From Elusimicrobiota bacterium (GTDB lineage: Bacteria > Elusimicrobiota > Elusimicrobia > FEN-1173), in contig JADJJR010000001.1 in assembly GCA_016706425.1 (NCBI GenBank), positions 992,001 through 1,056,000 on the forward strand: DNA of 64,000 bases, written 5' to 3'. Numbering within the stretch: the stretch's first letter is position 1; the number at the start of each line of letters is the position of its first letter. The translations under genes were made by a program, and so were the position numbers. Positions 1 through 8,934 of the stretch are shown piece after piece. The notes beneath the pieces are model-generated. The model was not told the origin of the DNA. It saw only the letters and a list, made by a program, of their open reading frames with translations, and ran no database searches.

Positions 1-2
1 CG

Positions 3-3000
3 ATCGTCGGGACGATGGGCAACCTCAATCCGGTTTTCGCGATTTTGACGCGGGGGGCCCTGCCCTTGGCGCGGAACTACGCGGTGTGGGGCTTTGAGGG
101 AAGTCTGTTCGGCATCGACCTGTCCAACCCGGGGCTTTTGGGGCCGCAACCGGGCACAACATCCAGGACGATCATGAACATCGTCACGCTGGCGCCGTTC
201 CTTCGGATGGGATTGCTCCCTGGGCAGGGGGTGCGGGAAATCCAGGCGACGCTGGGTCAAAACATCGGCGCCTGGATGGGGAAAGTGGCCACGGCCTGGA
301 ACACGCAAGGGTTGGGGGCGGCGACGCGGGAGTTGTTGGCGACGCCGGGGCTGGTGAGTTTCATCCAAAAACTGGGGGAAATCCGCAACGTGCCGATCAC
401 GGTGGCCGGGTTGTGGGATGGCACGAAAGCGGGACTGGCGGTGATCGGCCGCGAATTGGTCCAGGGGACCGTGCGGGCCGCGTATATTTCCGCGGACATG
501 GCGCTGATGAACCTCGGGTTGGGGGCCATCGGCGGCGCGGTCTTGACGGCGCGGGACATGGATTCGATCACGATCCTTGGGATGTTCCACGTTCGGCCGT
601 TTGAGAGCGTGGCCGACGGGGCGCGCGGGCTTGAGAAGGAATTGACCCACCAGTTGAACGATCCGATGACGTTGTTGTTCGCGACGGGCGTGGCGGTGTT
701 CCAGCCGATCCTGGGGGGCGTGCTTCGCAATCTGCCGGGAATCGGAAACGTCTTCCGGATCGGGCAAGAAGGCATTTTGGTGATGGGCGGTCGTTGGGCC
801 GAAGGGCGGTTGGCCCGCGCCATCGGGTTCTTCGAGGAAGAAGCTCTGTACGAACAGTACTTGGTGGAACCGCTACTGACCAATCACATGGCGAAAGCCA
901 TCGGGTGGGCCGGATTTACGGACCCGGTGATCGGGGAGGTCCTCCAAGAGCTGACCGACAAACGGGGCGCCTTCCTGTCGAACCAACGGGACAGCAAAGC
1001 CCACGGCGAAGCCAAAGCGAACCTCCTGCAGACGCTGTCCTCCTACGAAAGCGGGGGCGGCGCCACCCTGGCGGACGTGCAAAGCCGGTTCGAGGCTTTT
1101 GCCCAACAACCGGCGGTTCAACAGAGTCTGAACGGCGGGGTGCTCCCGAACATTCAAGAAGTCATCACGGTGGCCGAGGGGCGCGCCCGGGGGGCGGATC
1201 GCTACTCCGGCCGATGGAACACCCAGGAATCCGTCGTGACGGCCGTGATGGCCGAGGCGTTGGCTTTGGAATACGGCCTTTCCGGCGGAAGAACCTTGGA
1301 AGAACTGGTCGGGGAGGAATTCAACACCGCCCTGAAAGGATTCGAGGAGCGGTTTGACTACATGGAATCCGCGGCGCGGGTGATGACGCTTGTGCCGGCG
1401 GTCTTGGAAGGGGTCTCCGCCGCGCAGTCCCTGTCGGGGGTTGATCTGATGGCCCGGGTGGGGAACCGGGTGACGGACTTCGCCGGCGAGTCGAAAACCC
1501 TCCTGGCTCTTGTCTCCTACGCGCGCCAGGCGGTGAGCGCCCATTCCGAGGACCCCGCGGCGCGGGGTTTTGTGGAAAAAGTGGCCGGTGTGTTCGCGGG
1601 CGTGCCGGCGCCGGTGATGGGGGCGAATTCCGGGGCCATGGCCTTGGAAATTGCGGGGTTCTTCAACGGGGTGGTCGAACAACGGGATTCCCTGGAAATG
1701 ACCTACGGACAAATTAGAACCTTCGCGGGGGCTGTTTTTGCCTCGCTGGGGTCTTTGGTGGGCGGGGGCGCGACCTTCACCGAAGCGGAGACCAAGGCGT
1801 TGAGCCGGGCGCTGACGCGCACCGTGCGATTGGCCGATGAGGTGGGGGGCATCATCGTCCCCATGGCCGCGGGAACGGTGGCGTTGAACGGCGACCTGTT
1901 GAAGGCGTTGGAACCAAAGGCGTTGGGGGTTGTTCTGAAAGCGGCCGATCGATTGGACGATCGGACTGTGAAAGCCGTGGAGGCGGGCCTGAGGGGGAAC
2001 GGGCGGCAATCCCTCGGCCGGGACGCTTATCGCACGGGGGCCGCCGCGTTGGCTCTGTTGGAGGGCGGGGTGAATCCGTCACGATTCGACGCCATTGAAG
2101 CGGTCTTGGGCGCCGAGATATTCAACTCACCACGCCTGGACGGCGCCAAAGCTTATGGGGCGGCTTTGGGACAACGGATCGGCCTGTTGAACGGCGAGTT
2201 GTCCGACAGTCGGAAGGTGAAACGCCTGGCGGATGTTGATTTCCTGTTCGCCGGTGGCGCGGTGGCGGCCGCTGGGTTGAACCGGTTGGTCAACGAATCG
2301 GGTTGGCTGTTGCGTGGGGCGCGGGGTGTCGAAAAATCGCTGAACTTCGTCCTTGCGGCGGCGGGCGGAATAAACTTGGCGGCCCTGTTCGGCGTCTTGT
2401 CCTTAACCGCGCCCGTTTCGATGGCCCTGTTCGGAATGGGAATGTTGGGGATGTGGGGGAAATTCCAACCCGGATTCTTAAGCGGCCTCGCGCAACGTTT
2501 GTCCCCGACGCCCACTGGGTTTGGAAAATCCGTCCTGGATGTCGCGTCGGTTTTGAGCGCGCCGATGAGCGCGACCGAGCAAACCAGCCCTACGGTGACG
2601 CGGGACGCGCGGCTGGCGCGGTTGGTCCTGCGCGCGCCGGAATCGGCGGGCGCCATCGCGAAAGTCATGGATGTTTTGGGAATTGAAAAAAGCGGTGTCG
2701 TTGATCAACTTGTGCCGATTCTCAATGATCTGGACAAGGGTTTACGACAGGTCGAGAAAGAATTGAACACGCAATTGACCGCCAAGAATCTCAAAATTGT
2801 TTCCGAGATCAAGCGGCCCAAATACGATCGGACCGATTGGAAAGGGCTTTGGGACAAGCGACTTTCAGGCTTGGAGGAAAAGGCGTCCACAGCCCGAGGT
2901 CAAATGTCGGACTTTGAAAAGATTTTTGGTCCTTTCGGGGTGAACGGGAACCGGATCTATGGGGAGTTGTCCACCCGGTTGTCGGCCATTGAGACGCAAC

Positions 3001-4151
3001 TTAAAGAACGCCGGCAACAATTGGCCGCGATCCCCGATCTTCAACGGTCGGACAAGAAAACCGCCGCGGGACGGGACGCGACGCCTCCGGCGATGCCGCG
3101 GGAGACCAAACTGGCGCAAGCCGTGCGGGAAGCGTTGGGCAGGGCTCCTGGCCAACAGGGGGTTCCTGTGGACATTGATTCCCTGCTCGCTTCGGCGGCG
3201 AAGGGCCAGCGGCGGTCGGGGCAAACGGACGTGGCGGAGCCGGGGATTGAGCTGACGAAAATGACTTTCGTGCAATTGCACGACCACTTGGTGGACTTGG
3301 GCGAACAATTGAAGGATATAGTGAAGAAAGGGGGTCGATTCGGCCCTGTGTATCAGCGGGTGGTGGATGTGACCAATGAACTGAATCGGCGGATCCAAGA
3401 AAAAGAGGCGCGGCAAAGCGATAAAATTTTGGACGCGAGGACCCGGGATTTGGTTCAACGGGAAATCGGAGCGATCGTGTTGGCGGCGGTTAAACCCACC
3501 GCAATTCTGAGTTCCATTCTGGCCCGAGGGGAAACCCAAGAAAGAATGAAAGAAGCTCTGGGGGCCTTGGCGGGGTTGAATAAGGCGTTGAAGGATGTGA
3601 GCGAGGAGACGAAGGGGGCGCTACGCCCGGACGTGGGGCCGGCGACGGAGAGGGAAAGCGCGGCGGGGCCGGTCCCTGGCGCGGATGTGGAGAAAGTCGA
3701 AGTGCCGACGGCGGAGCCGACGGAGGTGCCGGAGCCGGTGGGGCCTGGCGCGCGGGCGACGTTGAGCGAAGCCGGGCAGCTGTGGATGGGCGTGGGGAGC
3801 TTTGGGTTGGGCGGTGGCGCGGTTGTGGGGATGGCGGTGGCGGGGTTGACGCTGTGGGCGGCGCCGTTGGCCGCGGCGGGGTTGATGTCGTCGGCGTACT
3901 TCCTGGGACAGTGGGGCCGCGAGCGGTCCCTGGACCGGGCGCAGGGGGCGGGTGTGACGGCCTGGGTGGAGGGCGACCGGGTGCGTGTGACCTGGGAGCG
4001 GTTTGCCGGGTTGATGGGCTCGAATTGGATGGGGTGGCTGAACCCGATCGGGGCGTGGAACCGTGACGTGATGGCGTTGGGCGTGATGCGCCACGAGTTG
4101 GCGCACCGGGACTTGGGGGCGGGGAATTCGGGGCGGCGCTGGCGCAGGTGA
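3..4151 (+). CDS. Very large Ala/Gly-rich protein, 5' end outside window, HELAH motif near its end
   Basis: The frame is open from the left window edge; the first ATG is at 15 but no stop precedes it, so the gene probably starts outside. From ATG 15 the product is 1378 residues. I recognise no family. Visible features: long hydrophobic, Ala/Gly-rich helices, two strongly hydrophobic stretches (about residues 775-812 and 1256-1300), a charged region with coiled-coil character between (about 900-1180), and a zinc-protease-type HELAH motif at about residue 1360. The last 11 residues after HELAHRDLG turn Arg-rich and stop. The next gene's frame continues the expected sequence, so this looks like the upstream half of a frameshifted gene. 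Function unknown; a metallopeptidase domain is inferred only from the motif. Confidence 0.75.
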   Translation: MVGTMGNLNPVFAILTRGALPLARNYAVWGFEGSLFGIDLSNPGLLGPQPGTTSRTIMNIVTLAPFLRMGLLPGQGVREIQATLGQNIGAWMGKVATAWNTQGLGAATRELLATPGLVSFIQKLGEIRNVPITVAGLWDGTKAGLAVIGRELVQGTVRAAYISADMALMNLGLGAIGGAVLTARDMDSITILGMFHVRPFESVADGARGLEKELTHQLNDPMTLLFATGVAVFQPILGGVLRNLPGIGNVFRIGQEGILVMGGRWAEGRLARAIGFFEEEALYEQYLVEPLLTNHMAKAIGWAGFTDPVIGEVLQELTDKRGAFLSNQRDSKAHGEAKANLLQTLSSYESGGGATLADVQSRFEAFAQQPAVQQSLNGGVLPNIQEVITVAEGRARGADRYSGRWNTQESVVTAVMAEALALEYGLSGGRTLEELVGEEFNTALKGFEERFDYMESAARVMTLVPAVLEGVSAAQSLSGVDLMARVGNRVTDFAGESKTLLALVSYARQAVSAHSEDPAARGFVEKVAGVFAGVPAPVMGANSGAMALEIAGFFNGVVEQRDSLEMTYGQIRTFAGAVFASLGSLVGGGATFTEAETKALSRALTRTVRLADEVGGIIVPMAAGTVALNGDLLKALEPKALGVVLKAADRLDDRTVKAVEAGLRGNGRQSLGRDAYRTGAAALALLEGGVNPSRFDAIEAVLGAEIFNSPRLDGAKAYGAALGQRIGLLNGELSDSRKVKRLADVDFLFAGGAVAAAGLNRLVNESGWLLRGARGVEKSLNFVLAAAGGINLAALFGVLSLTAPVSMALFGMGMLGMWGKFQPGFLSGLAQRLSPTPTGFGKSVLDVASVLSAPMSATEQTSPTVTRDARLARLVLRAPESAGAIAKVMDVLGIEKSGVVDQLVPILNDLDKGLRQVEKELNTQLTAKNLKIVSEIKRPKYDRTDWKGLWDKRLSGLEEKASTARGQMSDFEKIFGPFGVNGNRIYGELSTRLSAIETQLKERRQQLAAIPDLQRSDKKTAAGRDATPPAMPRETKLAQAVREALGRAPGQQGVPVDIDSLLASAAKGQRRSGQTDVAEPGIELTKMTFVQLHDHLVDLGEQLKDIVKKGGRFGPVYQRVVDVTNELNRRIQEKEARQSDKILDARTRDLVQREIGAIVLAAVKPTAILSSILARGETQERMKEALGALAGLNKALKDVSEETKGALRPDVGPATERESAAGPVPGADVEKVEVPTAEPTEVPEPVGPGARATLSEAGQLWMGVGSFGLGGGAVVGMAVAGLTLWAAPLAAAGLMSSAYFLGQWGRERSLDRAQGAGVTAWVEGDRVRVTWERFAGLMGSNWMGWLNPIGAWNRDVMALGVMRHELAHRDLGAGNSGRRWRR

Positions 4152-4153
4152 TG
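4092..4153 (+). other. Probable frameshift junction in a G run
   Basis: The upstream frame encodes RHELAHRDLG across 4089-4118 and then degenerates to an Arg-rich tail and TGA (4149-4151). The downstream gene's frame, read back before its first start, is open here and gives GGEFGAALAQVMPTF. A -1 shift in the five-G tract at 4115-4119 joins the two into one smooth protein of about 2120 residues plus whatever lies left of the window. One missing G in the assembly or a real mutation explains it most simply. A programmed -1 slip is possible, but no clean slippery heptamer is in phase. Confidence 0.7.
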
Positions 4154-6382
4154 CCGACCTTTGTGTCGTTCGCCTACGGGACGGTGCGGGCGCTGTCGAA
4201 CGTGGCGGCGGGTCGCGCGTGGAACGACGGTTTGGCGTCTTTGAGCGGAGCCACGGCGGAGCGTATGCTGGCCGAACTGCGTGGCACGGACGGGAAGGCC
4301 GGGGTGTTGACGTTGCGTGGAGGCGGCGTGACGCCGGCGAAGCGCGGCCTGTGGGGCCGGATGATGGCGGCGCTGGGGTTGGGCGCGGCGGTGGGGACGG
4401 CGACGGCGGCGGAAACGGCCGTGGCGGCGGCGCAGGCCGTCAAAGGGCTGTCCTTGGGCGAACACGGCGTGGCGCTGGTGGCAGGGCGGACGGCGACGGC
4501 GGTGCCGGCGGAGCCAACGGTGTCTGGCGGTGTGGCGGTGTCGGCGGCGATGATGGAACAGCCGGGCGTGACGCCGGTGCACGCGCACAACGTGGTGATC
4601 AACGCGATGCCGGAAAAGCCGGTGTACAGTTTGACGGACGCGATGACGAACCGGCGGCACAATTGGGCGGTGGGGACGATGGAAGACCCGACGTACCACC
4701 TGATCGCGGGCCAAGGGGACTCGCCGGTGGTGGGTTACCGTGTGACGGCGGAGGGAACGATCGAGCAAGGGGTGGTGACGGCGGAAGGCGTGACCACGGT
4801 GACGACGGAGACGGTGGGCGAGGCGGTGACGCGGGCGATCCAGAATGGGGAAAAGATTGACGGGACATTGACGGTGGAAGGGAAGACGGAGTCACTGGCG
4901 GTGCCGATGACGACCGGGCTGGTGATGGCGGCGGTATTCCCGGAGGGGTCGACGTGGGACGCCCTGGGGTTGTCTTTGGAAGAATTGAAGAAGCGGATCG
5001 AGCAGGTGGAGTCGGCGGTGCGTGTGGCGAAAGAGACGGCGGGGGCGCGGTTGTCGTTGCGGCAGGACCTGCGCGTGCGGGGTCTGGCGTTCATGTACGT
5101 GCTGGCGCCGGAGCTGAAGGCGCTGGACCCGATGTTGACGGAGCTGTTGGTGGACGCGCGGCTGTCGAGTCTGATGGCGGAATTGGGTCTGGAGACCAAC
5201 GCGGAGGGGCTGCGGAAGTCGTTGAAACAGCGGATCGCGGCGTTGGGCGGGATCCGGATGACGCCGAAGACATATAAAGCGCTGGGGATCAATACGCCGA
5301 GCCGGCCGATGAGCGATGCAACGTTGAACGGTGTGGCGGAGCGGATGTTGGGGCTGATGCTGCGGGCGGAGGCGAAGGACGGCGTGGCGCCCTTGAGCCG
5401 GCGGCCGGTGGTGGAGGTGCGCCGCTACACCGCGGAAGCTTACGCCAAAGCCCACAAGAAGGCGGTGAAAGCCGGCGCGGAAACGGCGCCGAAGGCGTTC
5501 GTGTCGCAGGACGGCGAGGTTTTCACGGTGCACCTGGCGGCGATGCCGCTGGAGGAGACGGTGTTGGCGCTGGCGCACGAGGTGGCGCACGTGCCGACGC
5601 TGGCGCGGCGTGCGGGGGCGGTGAGCGCTGGGACGTCGGAACTTTTGGTGGAATACCGGATCCAAACGGCGCTGCCGCGTGAGCTGGGGCAATTGAGCCT
5701 GTTGGGCCTCCTGCGGGAGATCGACGCGCTGCGGGGTGAGAAAGGGGTGGAGGCGGCGCGGCTGTGGTTGGGGTACCAGTTGACGACGGCGCTGGCGGAG
5801 CGGTTGTCGGGTGTGAAGGACGAGGGGGCGCGGAAGTACTGGATGGAGCGGCTGTATGCGGAGGCGTCGCTGAAGGAATTGATGGCGGCGCCGGCGGTGA
5901 GCACGCGGGACGCGCGGGTGGCTGTGGTGGCGGCGAGCGAGCTGATGAACGGCAAGCGGGTGAACACGGCGGTGCTTGGGAAGTTCCAGGCGTTGGCGCG
6001 GGATTGGGCGGCGACGGAGGGGGGCTCGCCGCTGCGGTTGGTGGTGGTGGACAACCACGGGAAGGGGATGCCGCGGGCGCTGAAACAGGCCCTGCGGACG
6101 ACGACGCTGAAGGGCGGGGCGCCTGTGTTCGAGGTGATGGACCGGAAGTCGGCGAAAGAGGCGCTGGAATTCAAGGGTGAAGTGGCCGTGATCGATTACA
6201 CGGGACTGACGGCCCTGCTGCCTGGGTTCCTGGGGACGACGACGCTGGGGGTGCGTGTGGTGACGGGCGAGAAAGCCCTGTGGAAGAACGTCCTGAAGGG
6301 GGCGCTGATCGAGATCGGGAGCGCGGTGGACGCGATCAAGAAGGTGTTGAAGGACATGCGGGTGGTGGCGAAGAGCGCCTAA
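4148..6382 (+). CDS. Continuation of the large protein, HEVAH motif
   Basis: This 744-residue frame can start at GTG 4148 or ATG 4151, overlapping the preceding stop. Neither has a convincing Shine-Dalgarno, which fits an internal fragment rather than a separate gene. It has a hydrophobic Ala-rich segment (about residues 72-98), a Thr/Val/Glu-rich stretch (about 155-270) and a second zinc-protease-type motif, HEVAH, near residue 477, followed by Glu residues within about 30 positions as gluzincins require. Codon choice is extreme: most codons end in G (gtg, gcg, acg, ctg, gag), unlike the C/G-mixed neighbours. A strong terminator follows directly. The family is not recognised. Confidence 0.75.
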   Translation: MMPTFVSFAYGTVRALSNVAAGRAWNDGLASLSGATAERMLAELRGTDGKAGVLTLRGGGVTPAKRGLWGRMMAALGLGAAVGTATAAETAVAAAQAVKGLSLGEHGVALVAGRTATAVPAEPTVSGGVAVSAAMMEQPGVTPVHAHNVVINAMPEKPVYSLTDAMTNRRHNWAVGTMEDPTYHLIAGQGDSPVVGYRVTAEGTIEQGVVTAEGVTTVTTETVGEAVTRAIQNGEKIDGTLTVEGKTESLAVPMTTGLVMAAVFPEGSTWDALGLSLEELKKRIEQVESAVRVAKETAGARLSLRQDLRVRGLAFMYVLAPELKALDPMLTELLVDARLSSLMAELGLETNAEGLRKSLKQRIAALGGIRMTPKTYKALGINTPSRPMSDATLNGVAERMLGLMLRAEAKDGVAPLSRRPVVEVRRYTAEAYAKAHKKAVKAGAETAPKAFVSQDGEVFTVHLAAMPLEETVLALAHEVAHVPTLARRAGAVSAGTSELLVEYRIQTALPRELGQLSLLGLLREIDALRGEKGVEAARLWLGYQLTTALAERLSGVKDEGARKYWMERLYAEASLKELMAAPAVSTRDARVAVVAASELMNGKRVNTAVLGKFQALARDWAATEGGSPLRLVVVDNHGKGMPRALKQALRTTTLKGGAPVFEVMDRKSAKEALEFKGEVAVIDYTGLTALLPGFLGTTTLGVRVVTGEKALWKNVLKGALIEIGSAVDAIKKVLKDMRVVAKSA

Positions 6383-6403
6383 CCCCGCAACGGATTGCAA
6401 CAG

Positions 6404-6439
6404 GGGGCCCCGGTCCGCAAGGACCGGGGCCCCTTTTTT
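6404..6439 (+). terminator. Rho-independent terminator of the large gene
   Basis: A perfect 13-bp GC-rich stem (6404-6416 with 6421-6433) closed by a GCAA tetraloop is followed by six T (6434-6439). It begins 21 nt after the stop codon at 6382. Confidence 0.95.
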
Positions 6440-6467
6440 GGGGCGGCGAGGGAATGGATTACTTATA

Positions 6468-6473
6468 TATAAT
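6468..6473 (+). promoter_or_regulatory. Possible -10 box (TATAAT) upstream of the small membrane protein
   Basis: A consensus TATAAT sits in a short AT-rich patch between the terminator and the gene at 6530. No good -35 box is visible 16-18 nt upstream. It would give a leader of about 50 nt, matching the downstream GGAGG ribosome site at 6520-6524. Confidence 0.4.
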
Positions 6474-6529
6474 CAGCTCACTGAAGTGACCCGGATTTCT
6501 GTGTCTAAACTTGTTCCCTGGAGGCCCCT

Positions 6530-6763
6530 GTGAACACAAGCTCGGATCGAACGCCTGAACGCGGTCGTTTGGAAATTTGCCTAAGGGGGGTGGCCGCCCT
6601 CATGACATTGGTGTTGGCCGGTCTGTCCCTCCTTTTCATTTTCGACCTCGTGACTTTGAGTATTCTCAAGATTTATGTTGTTCGGGTCCTCCTGGCCGCC
6701 GGGGTCGTGGTCGCGGCGGGCGCCGTGCTCTCCGTCCTCCTCGGGCGGGGGCCCCGGCGTTGA
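6530..6763 (+). CDS. Small two-helix membrane protein
   Basis: A 77-residue product starting at GTG 6530, chosen because GGAGG (6520-6524) lies 5 nt upstream. A charged N terminus (about 20 residues) is followed by two hydrophobic segments, about residues 20-42 and 47-70, and a short Arg-rich tail, so it is probably an inner-membrane hairpin protein. No family is recognised. Its TGA stop (6761-6763) overlaps the TTG start of the alpha/beta hydrolase (6760), suggesting translational coupling. Confidence 0.65.
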   Translation: MNTSSDRTPERGRLEICLRGVAALMTLVLAGLSLLFIFDLVTLSILKIYVVRVLLAAGVVVAAGAVLSVLLGRGPRR

Positions 6764-7593
6764 CCCCCGGTCTCCGCAAAATCTCCGGGGTCCTCGTGCA
6801 TTTCCTTTTGCTGGCCGCCGGGGTCGTTTTCGGGGTGTGGGCGCTGTTCAACCTCTATCTCTATGTCCACCAGGAGCGCCTTCTTTTCTACCCCACCCCC
6901 ATGGCGGAGAGTGCCCGTATGGTCTTTCCGGCGCCCTTTGAAGAGCATTTCATTCCCGTTGAGGGAGCGCGACTGCACGCCCTGCGGTTCCCCGTGCCCC
7001 GCCCCCGGGGGGTCGTCCTTTTCTTTCATGGCAACGCCGGGAATTTGGCCGGCTGGGGCGCGGCCATGGGCCCTTTTATCGCCCGGGGGTACGACGCCGT
7101 GTTCGTGGATTACCGGGGTTTCGGCAAAAGCGGCGGGCGCATTCAAAGCCAGGCCCAGTTGTTGGCCGACGCCGAGGCGGTCTATCAATGGGTCTTGGCC
7201 CGGACTCCCGAAGACCGGGTGGTTTTGGTCGGTCGTTCCCTGGGCTCCGGCGTGGCGGTCCATTTGGCGTCCCGGCACCGGCCGCGGTTGCTCCTTTTGC
7301 AATCGGCCTATGTGAGCATGTTGGACGTCAAGCGGCGGATTTACCCCTACGTACCGGGGTTCGTGCTTCGATATCCGATGCGCAGCGACCGGTGGATCGG
7401 GTCGGTGGGGTGTCCGGTTTTCTTGATCCACGGGCGGCGCGACGAACTCATCCCGTTTTCCTCGAGCGAACGGTTGTTGCCGTTGATTCGGACCGAAAAA
7501 AGGTTGTTCCCGGTGGACGCCGGGCACGACGACCTGGCCGAGGGGTTGGATTACGAAGCCGCGTTGGACGCGATCCTGGACCCGCGCTCCTGA
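6760..7593 (+). CDS. Membrane-anchored alpha/beta hydrolase (ABHD13/BEM46-like)
   Basis: A 277-residue serine hydrolase of the alpha/beta fold. An N-terminal membrane anchor (about residues 8-33) is followed by a FYPTP motif typical of the BEM46/ABHD13 group. Catalytic features are complete: HGNAGN oxyanion loop, nucleophile in GRSLG, an Asp in HGRRDELIPF and a His in DAGHDDL. Substrate is unknown; members are annotated as hydrolases or esterases. The start is TTG 6760, overlapping the previous stop; a longer frame extends upstream but reads out of phase through the small membrane-protein gene and is not convincing. A tRNA gene follows. Confidence 0.85.
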   Translation: MTPGLRKISGVLVHFLLLAAGVVFGVWALFNLYLYVHQERLLFYPTPMAESARMVFPAPFEEHFIPVEGARLHALRFPVPRPRGVVLFFHGNAGNLAGWGAAMGPFIARGYDAVFVDYRGFGKSGGRIQSQAQLLADAEAVYQWVLARTPEDRVVLVGRSLGSGVAVHLASRHRPRLLLLQSAYVSMLDVKRRIYPYVPGFVLRYPMRSDRWIGSVGCPVFLIHGRRDELIPFSSSERLLPLIRTEKRLFPVDAGHDDLAEGLDYEAALDAILDPRS

Positions 7594-7616
7594 GCGTTCC
7601 GACCCCGGATGGAAAA

Positions 7617-7625
7617 TGATACAAT
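7617..7625 (+). promoter_or_regulatory. Extended -10 promoter of tRNA-Val
   Basis: TGATACAAT fits an extended -10 element (TG-N-TACAAT). It lies 20 nt before the tRNA 5' end, giving a short 5' leader for RNase P to remove. The -35 region (TTCCGA, 7597-7602) is weak. Confidence 0.6.
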
Positions 7626-7645
7626 GCCGCCTTCGTCCGTCGCGC

Positions 7646-7717
7646 GGGCGGTTAGCTCAGCGGCAGAGCGTTCGCCTCACACGCGAAAGGTCATAGGTTC
7701 AATCCCTATACCGCCCA
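7646..7717 (+). tRNA. tRNA-Val (anticodon CAC)
   Basis: The cloverleaf folds completely: acceptor stem GGGCGGT/ACCGCCC (7646-7652 with 7710-7716) with discriminator A 7717, D stem GCTC/GAGC, anticodon stem TTCGC/GCGAA with loop CTCACAC (anticodon CAC at 7678-7680) and T stem ATAGG/CCTAT with loop TTCAATC. CCA is not encoded. It decodes GUG, a codon used very heavily in the large gene at the left of the window. Confidence 0.97.
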
Positions 7718-7745
7718 CGCGACGGATGACATCCCGGAGGCCCTC

Positions 7746-8480
7746 TTGAACGACGCCATTCTCGGTCTGGTGCGGTTGCAGGAATTGGACAAGGAGCTCG
7801 ACGTCCTCCGCCGGCACGCCGCCAAAATCGGTCCCCAACGCGAGGCCGTGGCCGTTCGCCGAGCCGCCCTCCTCGCCCAACACGCGCACTCCAAAAAAAA
7901 CCTGATCGACGCCCAGGTCCAAAAAAAGAACCTGGAAATGGACATCGACGCCAAAGACCAGGTGATTCGAAAAAGTTCGGGGGAATTGAACAGCGTCAAA
8001 TCGAACGACGCTTACAAAGTCCTCCTCACCCAGATTGAAGCCGCCAAAAAAGAAAAATCCGCCATCGAGGACCAGGTCCTCGTGTTGATGGAGACCATCG
8101 ACGGCCTGCAAAAAGCGGCGAAATCCGTTGAAGCGGAACATCAAAGGCAGTGCGCCGCGTTGGACGCCGAAGACGCCGCCTTGAACGAGCAAGAGGCGGC
8201 GGACAAATCCCAGGCCGAAGCCAAACACGCCGAACGGGAGGCCTTCGCCGCCGGTTTGCCGAACGCCGCCCGCGAACGCTACGATTCCATTCAACGGGGC
8301 CGGCCCGGGTTTCAAGCCGTGGTCCCGTTCCAGGATATGATCTGCGGCGGTTGCCACACGGGCCTCACGGCCAGCCTGCTCAACGAAGTGATGAAGGGCA
8401 AGGAATTGGTGGCCTGCGAAAGCTGTTCACGGCTCCTTTACATACCCCCCAAACCCGCCGACACGGCGGTACCCCAATAA
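7746..8480 (+). CDS. COG1579 coiled-coil zinc-ribbon protein
   Basis: A 244-residue protein of the COG1579 (DUF164) family. A long Ala/Lys/Glu-rich antiparallel coiled coil (about residues 5-175) is followed by a C4 zinc ribbon, ICGGC and CESC, separated by about 24 residues. The family is proposed to bind nucleic acid, but its biochemical role is not settled. The TTG start at 7746 is chosen because CGGAGG (7735-7740) lies 5 nt upstream. It sits between tRNA-Val and rnhA/rnpB with no terminator. A similar zinc-ribbon/RNase H pairing is found in mycobacteria, which suggests a link to RNA or R-loop metabolism. Confidence 0.88.
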   Translation: MNDAILGLVRLQELDKELDVLRRHAAKIGPQREAVAVRRAALLAQHAHSKKNLIDAQVQKKNLEMDIDAKDQVIRKSSGELNSVKSNDAYKVLLTQIEAAKKEKSAIEDQVLVLMETIDGLQKAAKSVEAEHQRQCAALDAEDAALNEQEAADKSQAEAKHAEREAFAAGLPNAARERYDSIQRGRPGFQAVVPFQDMICGGCHTGLTASLLNEVMKGKELVACESCSRLLYIPPKPADTAVPQ

Positions 8481-8490
8481 ACTTTTCTCG

Positions 8491-8934
8491 ATGACGGCGC
8501 CGTCCTGGGTGGCCTATTGCGATGGCGCCTCCCGGGGCAACCCGGGGCCGGCGGCCTTTGGCCTGGTCGTGCTGGATCCGTCGGGACGGCGGGCCGGGGA
8601 GTGGGGAATCGCCCTGGGCGTGAACACCAACCAAGTGGCCGAATACGAGGGCGTGATCCGCGCGCTCAAAGAGTTGCGGGCCCTGGGGGCGCGGCGCGCG
8701 GTGGTCAAAACCGATTCGCAGTTCGTCGTTCGCCAGTTCACCGGCGAGTACCGCGCCAAGGACGAGCGCATGAAAGCGCTGTTGGCCCGGGCGCGGGGCT
8801 TGGCCGCGGATTTTGAATCGCTGACGTTGAGGCACATCGCGCGTTCGAGCGAACCGGGCAACGTGCGGGCGGACGCCTTGGCCAACAGGGCCCTGGACGC
8901 CGGGGGAACCGGGGCCGCCGAAACGTCGATTTGA
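8491..8934 (+). CDS. rnhA: Ribonuclease HI
   Basis: A 147-residue type I RNase H (RVT_3-like), which cleaves the RNA strand of RNA-DNA hybrids. The four carboxylates are visible in order: YCDGASRGNPGP (Asp), AEYEGVIRAL (Glu), VVKTDSQFVV (Asp) and VRADALAN (Asp). The length is that of a bare catalytic domain. It starts at ATG 8491, 10 nt after the zinc-ribbon gene. The TGA (8932-8934) is immediately followed by the first base pair of the RNase P RNA, so the two must share a transcript or rnpB must have a promoter inside this gene. Confidence 0.92.
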   Translation: MTAPSWVAYCDGASRGNPGPAAFGLVVLDPSGRRAGEWGIALGVNTNQVAEYEGVIRALKELRALGARRAVVKTDSQFVVRQFTGEYRAKDERMKALLARARGLAADFESLTLRHIARSSEPGNVRADALANRALDAGGTGAAETSI

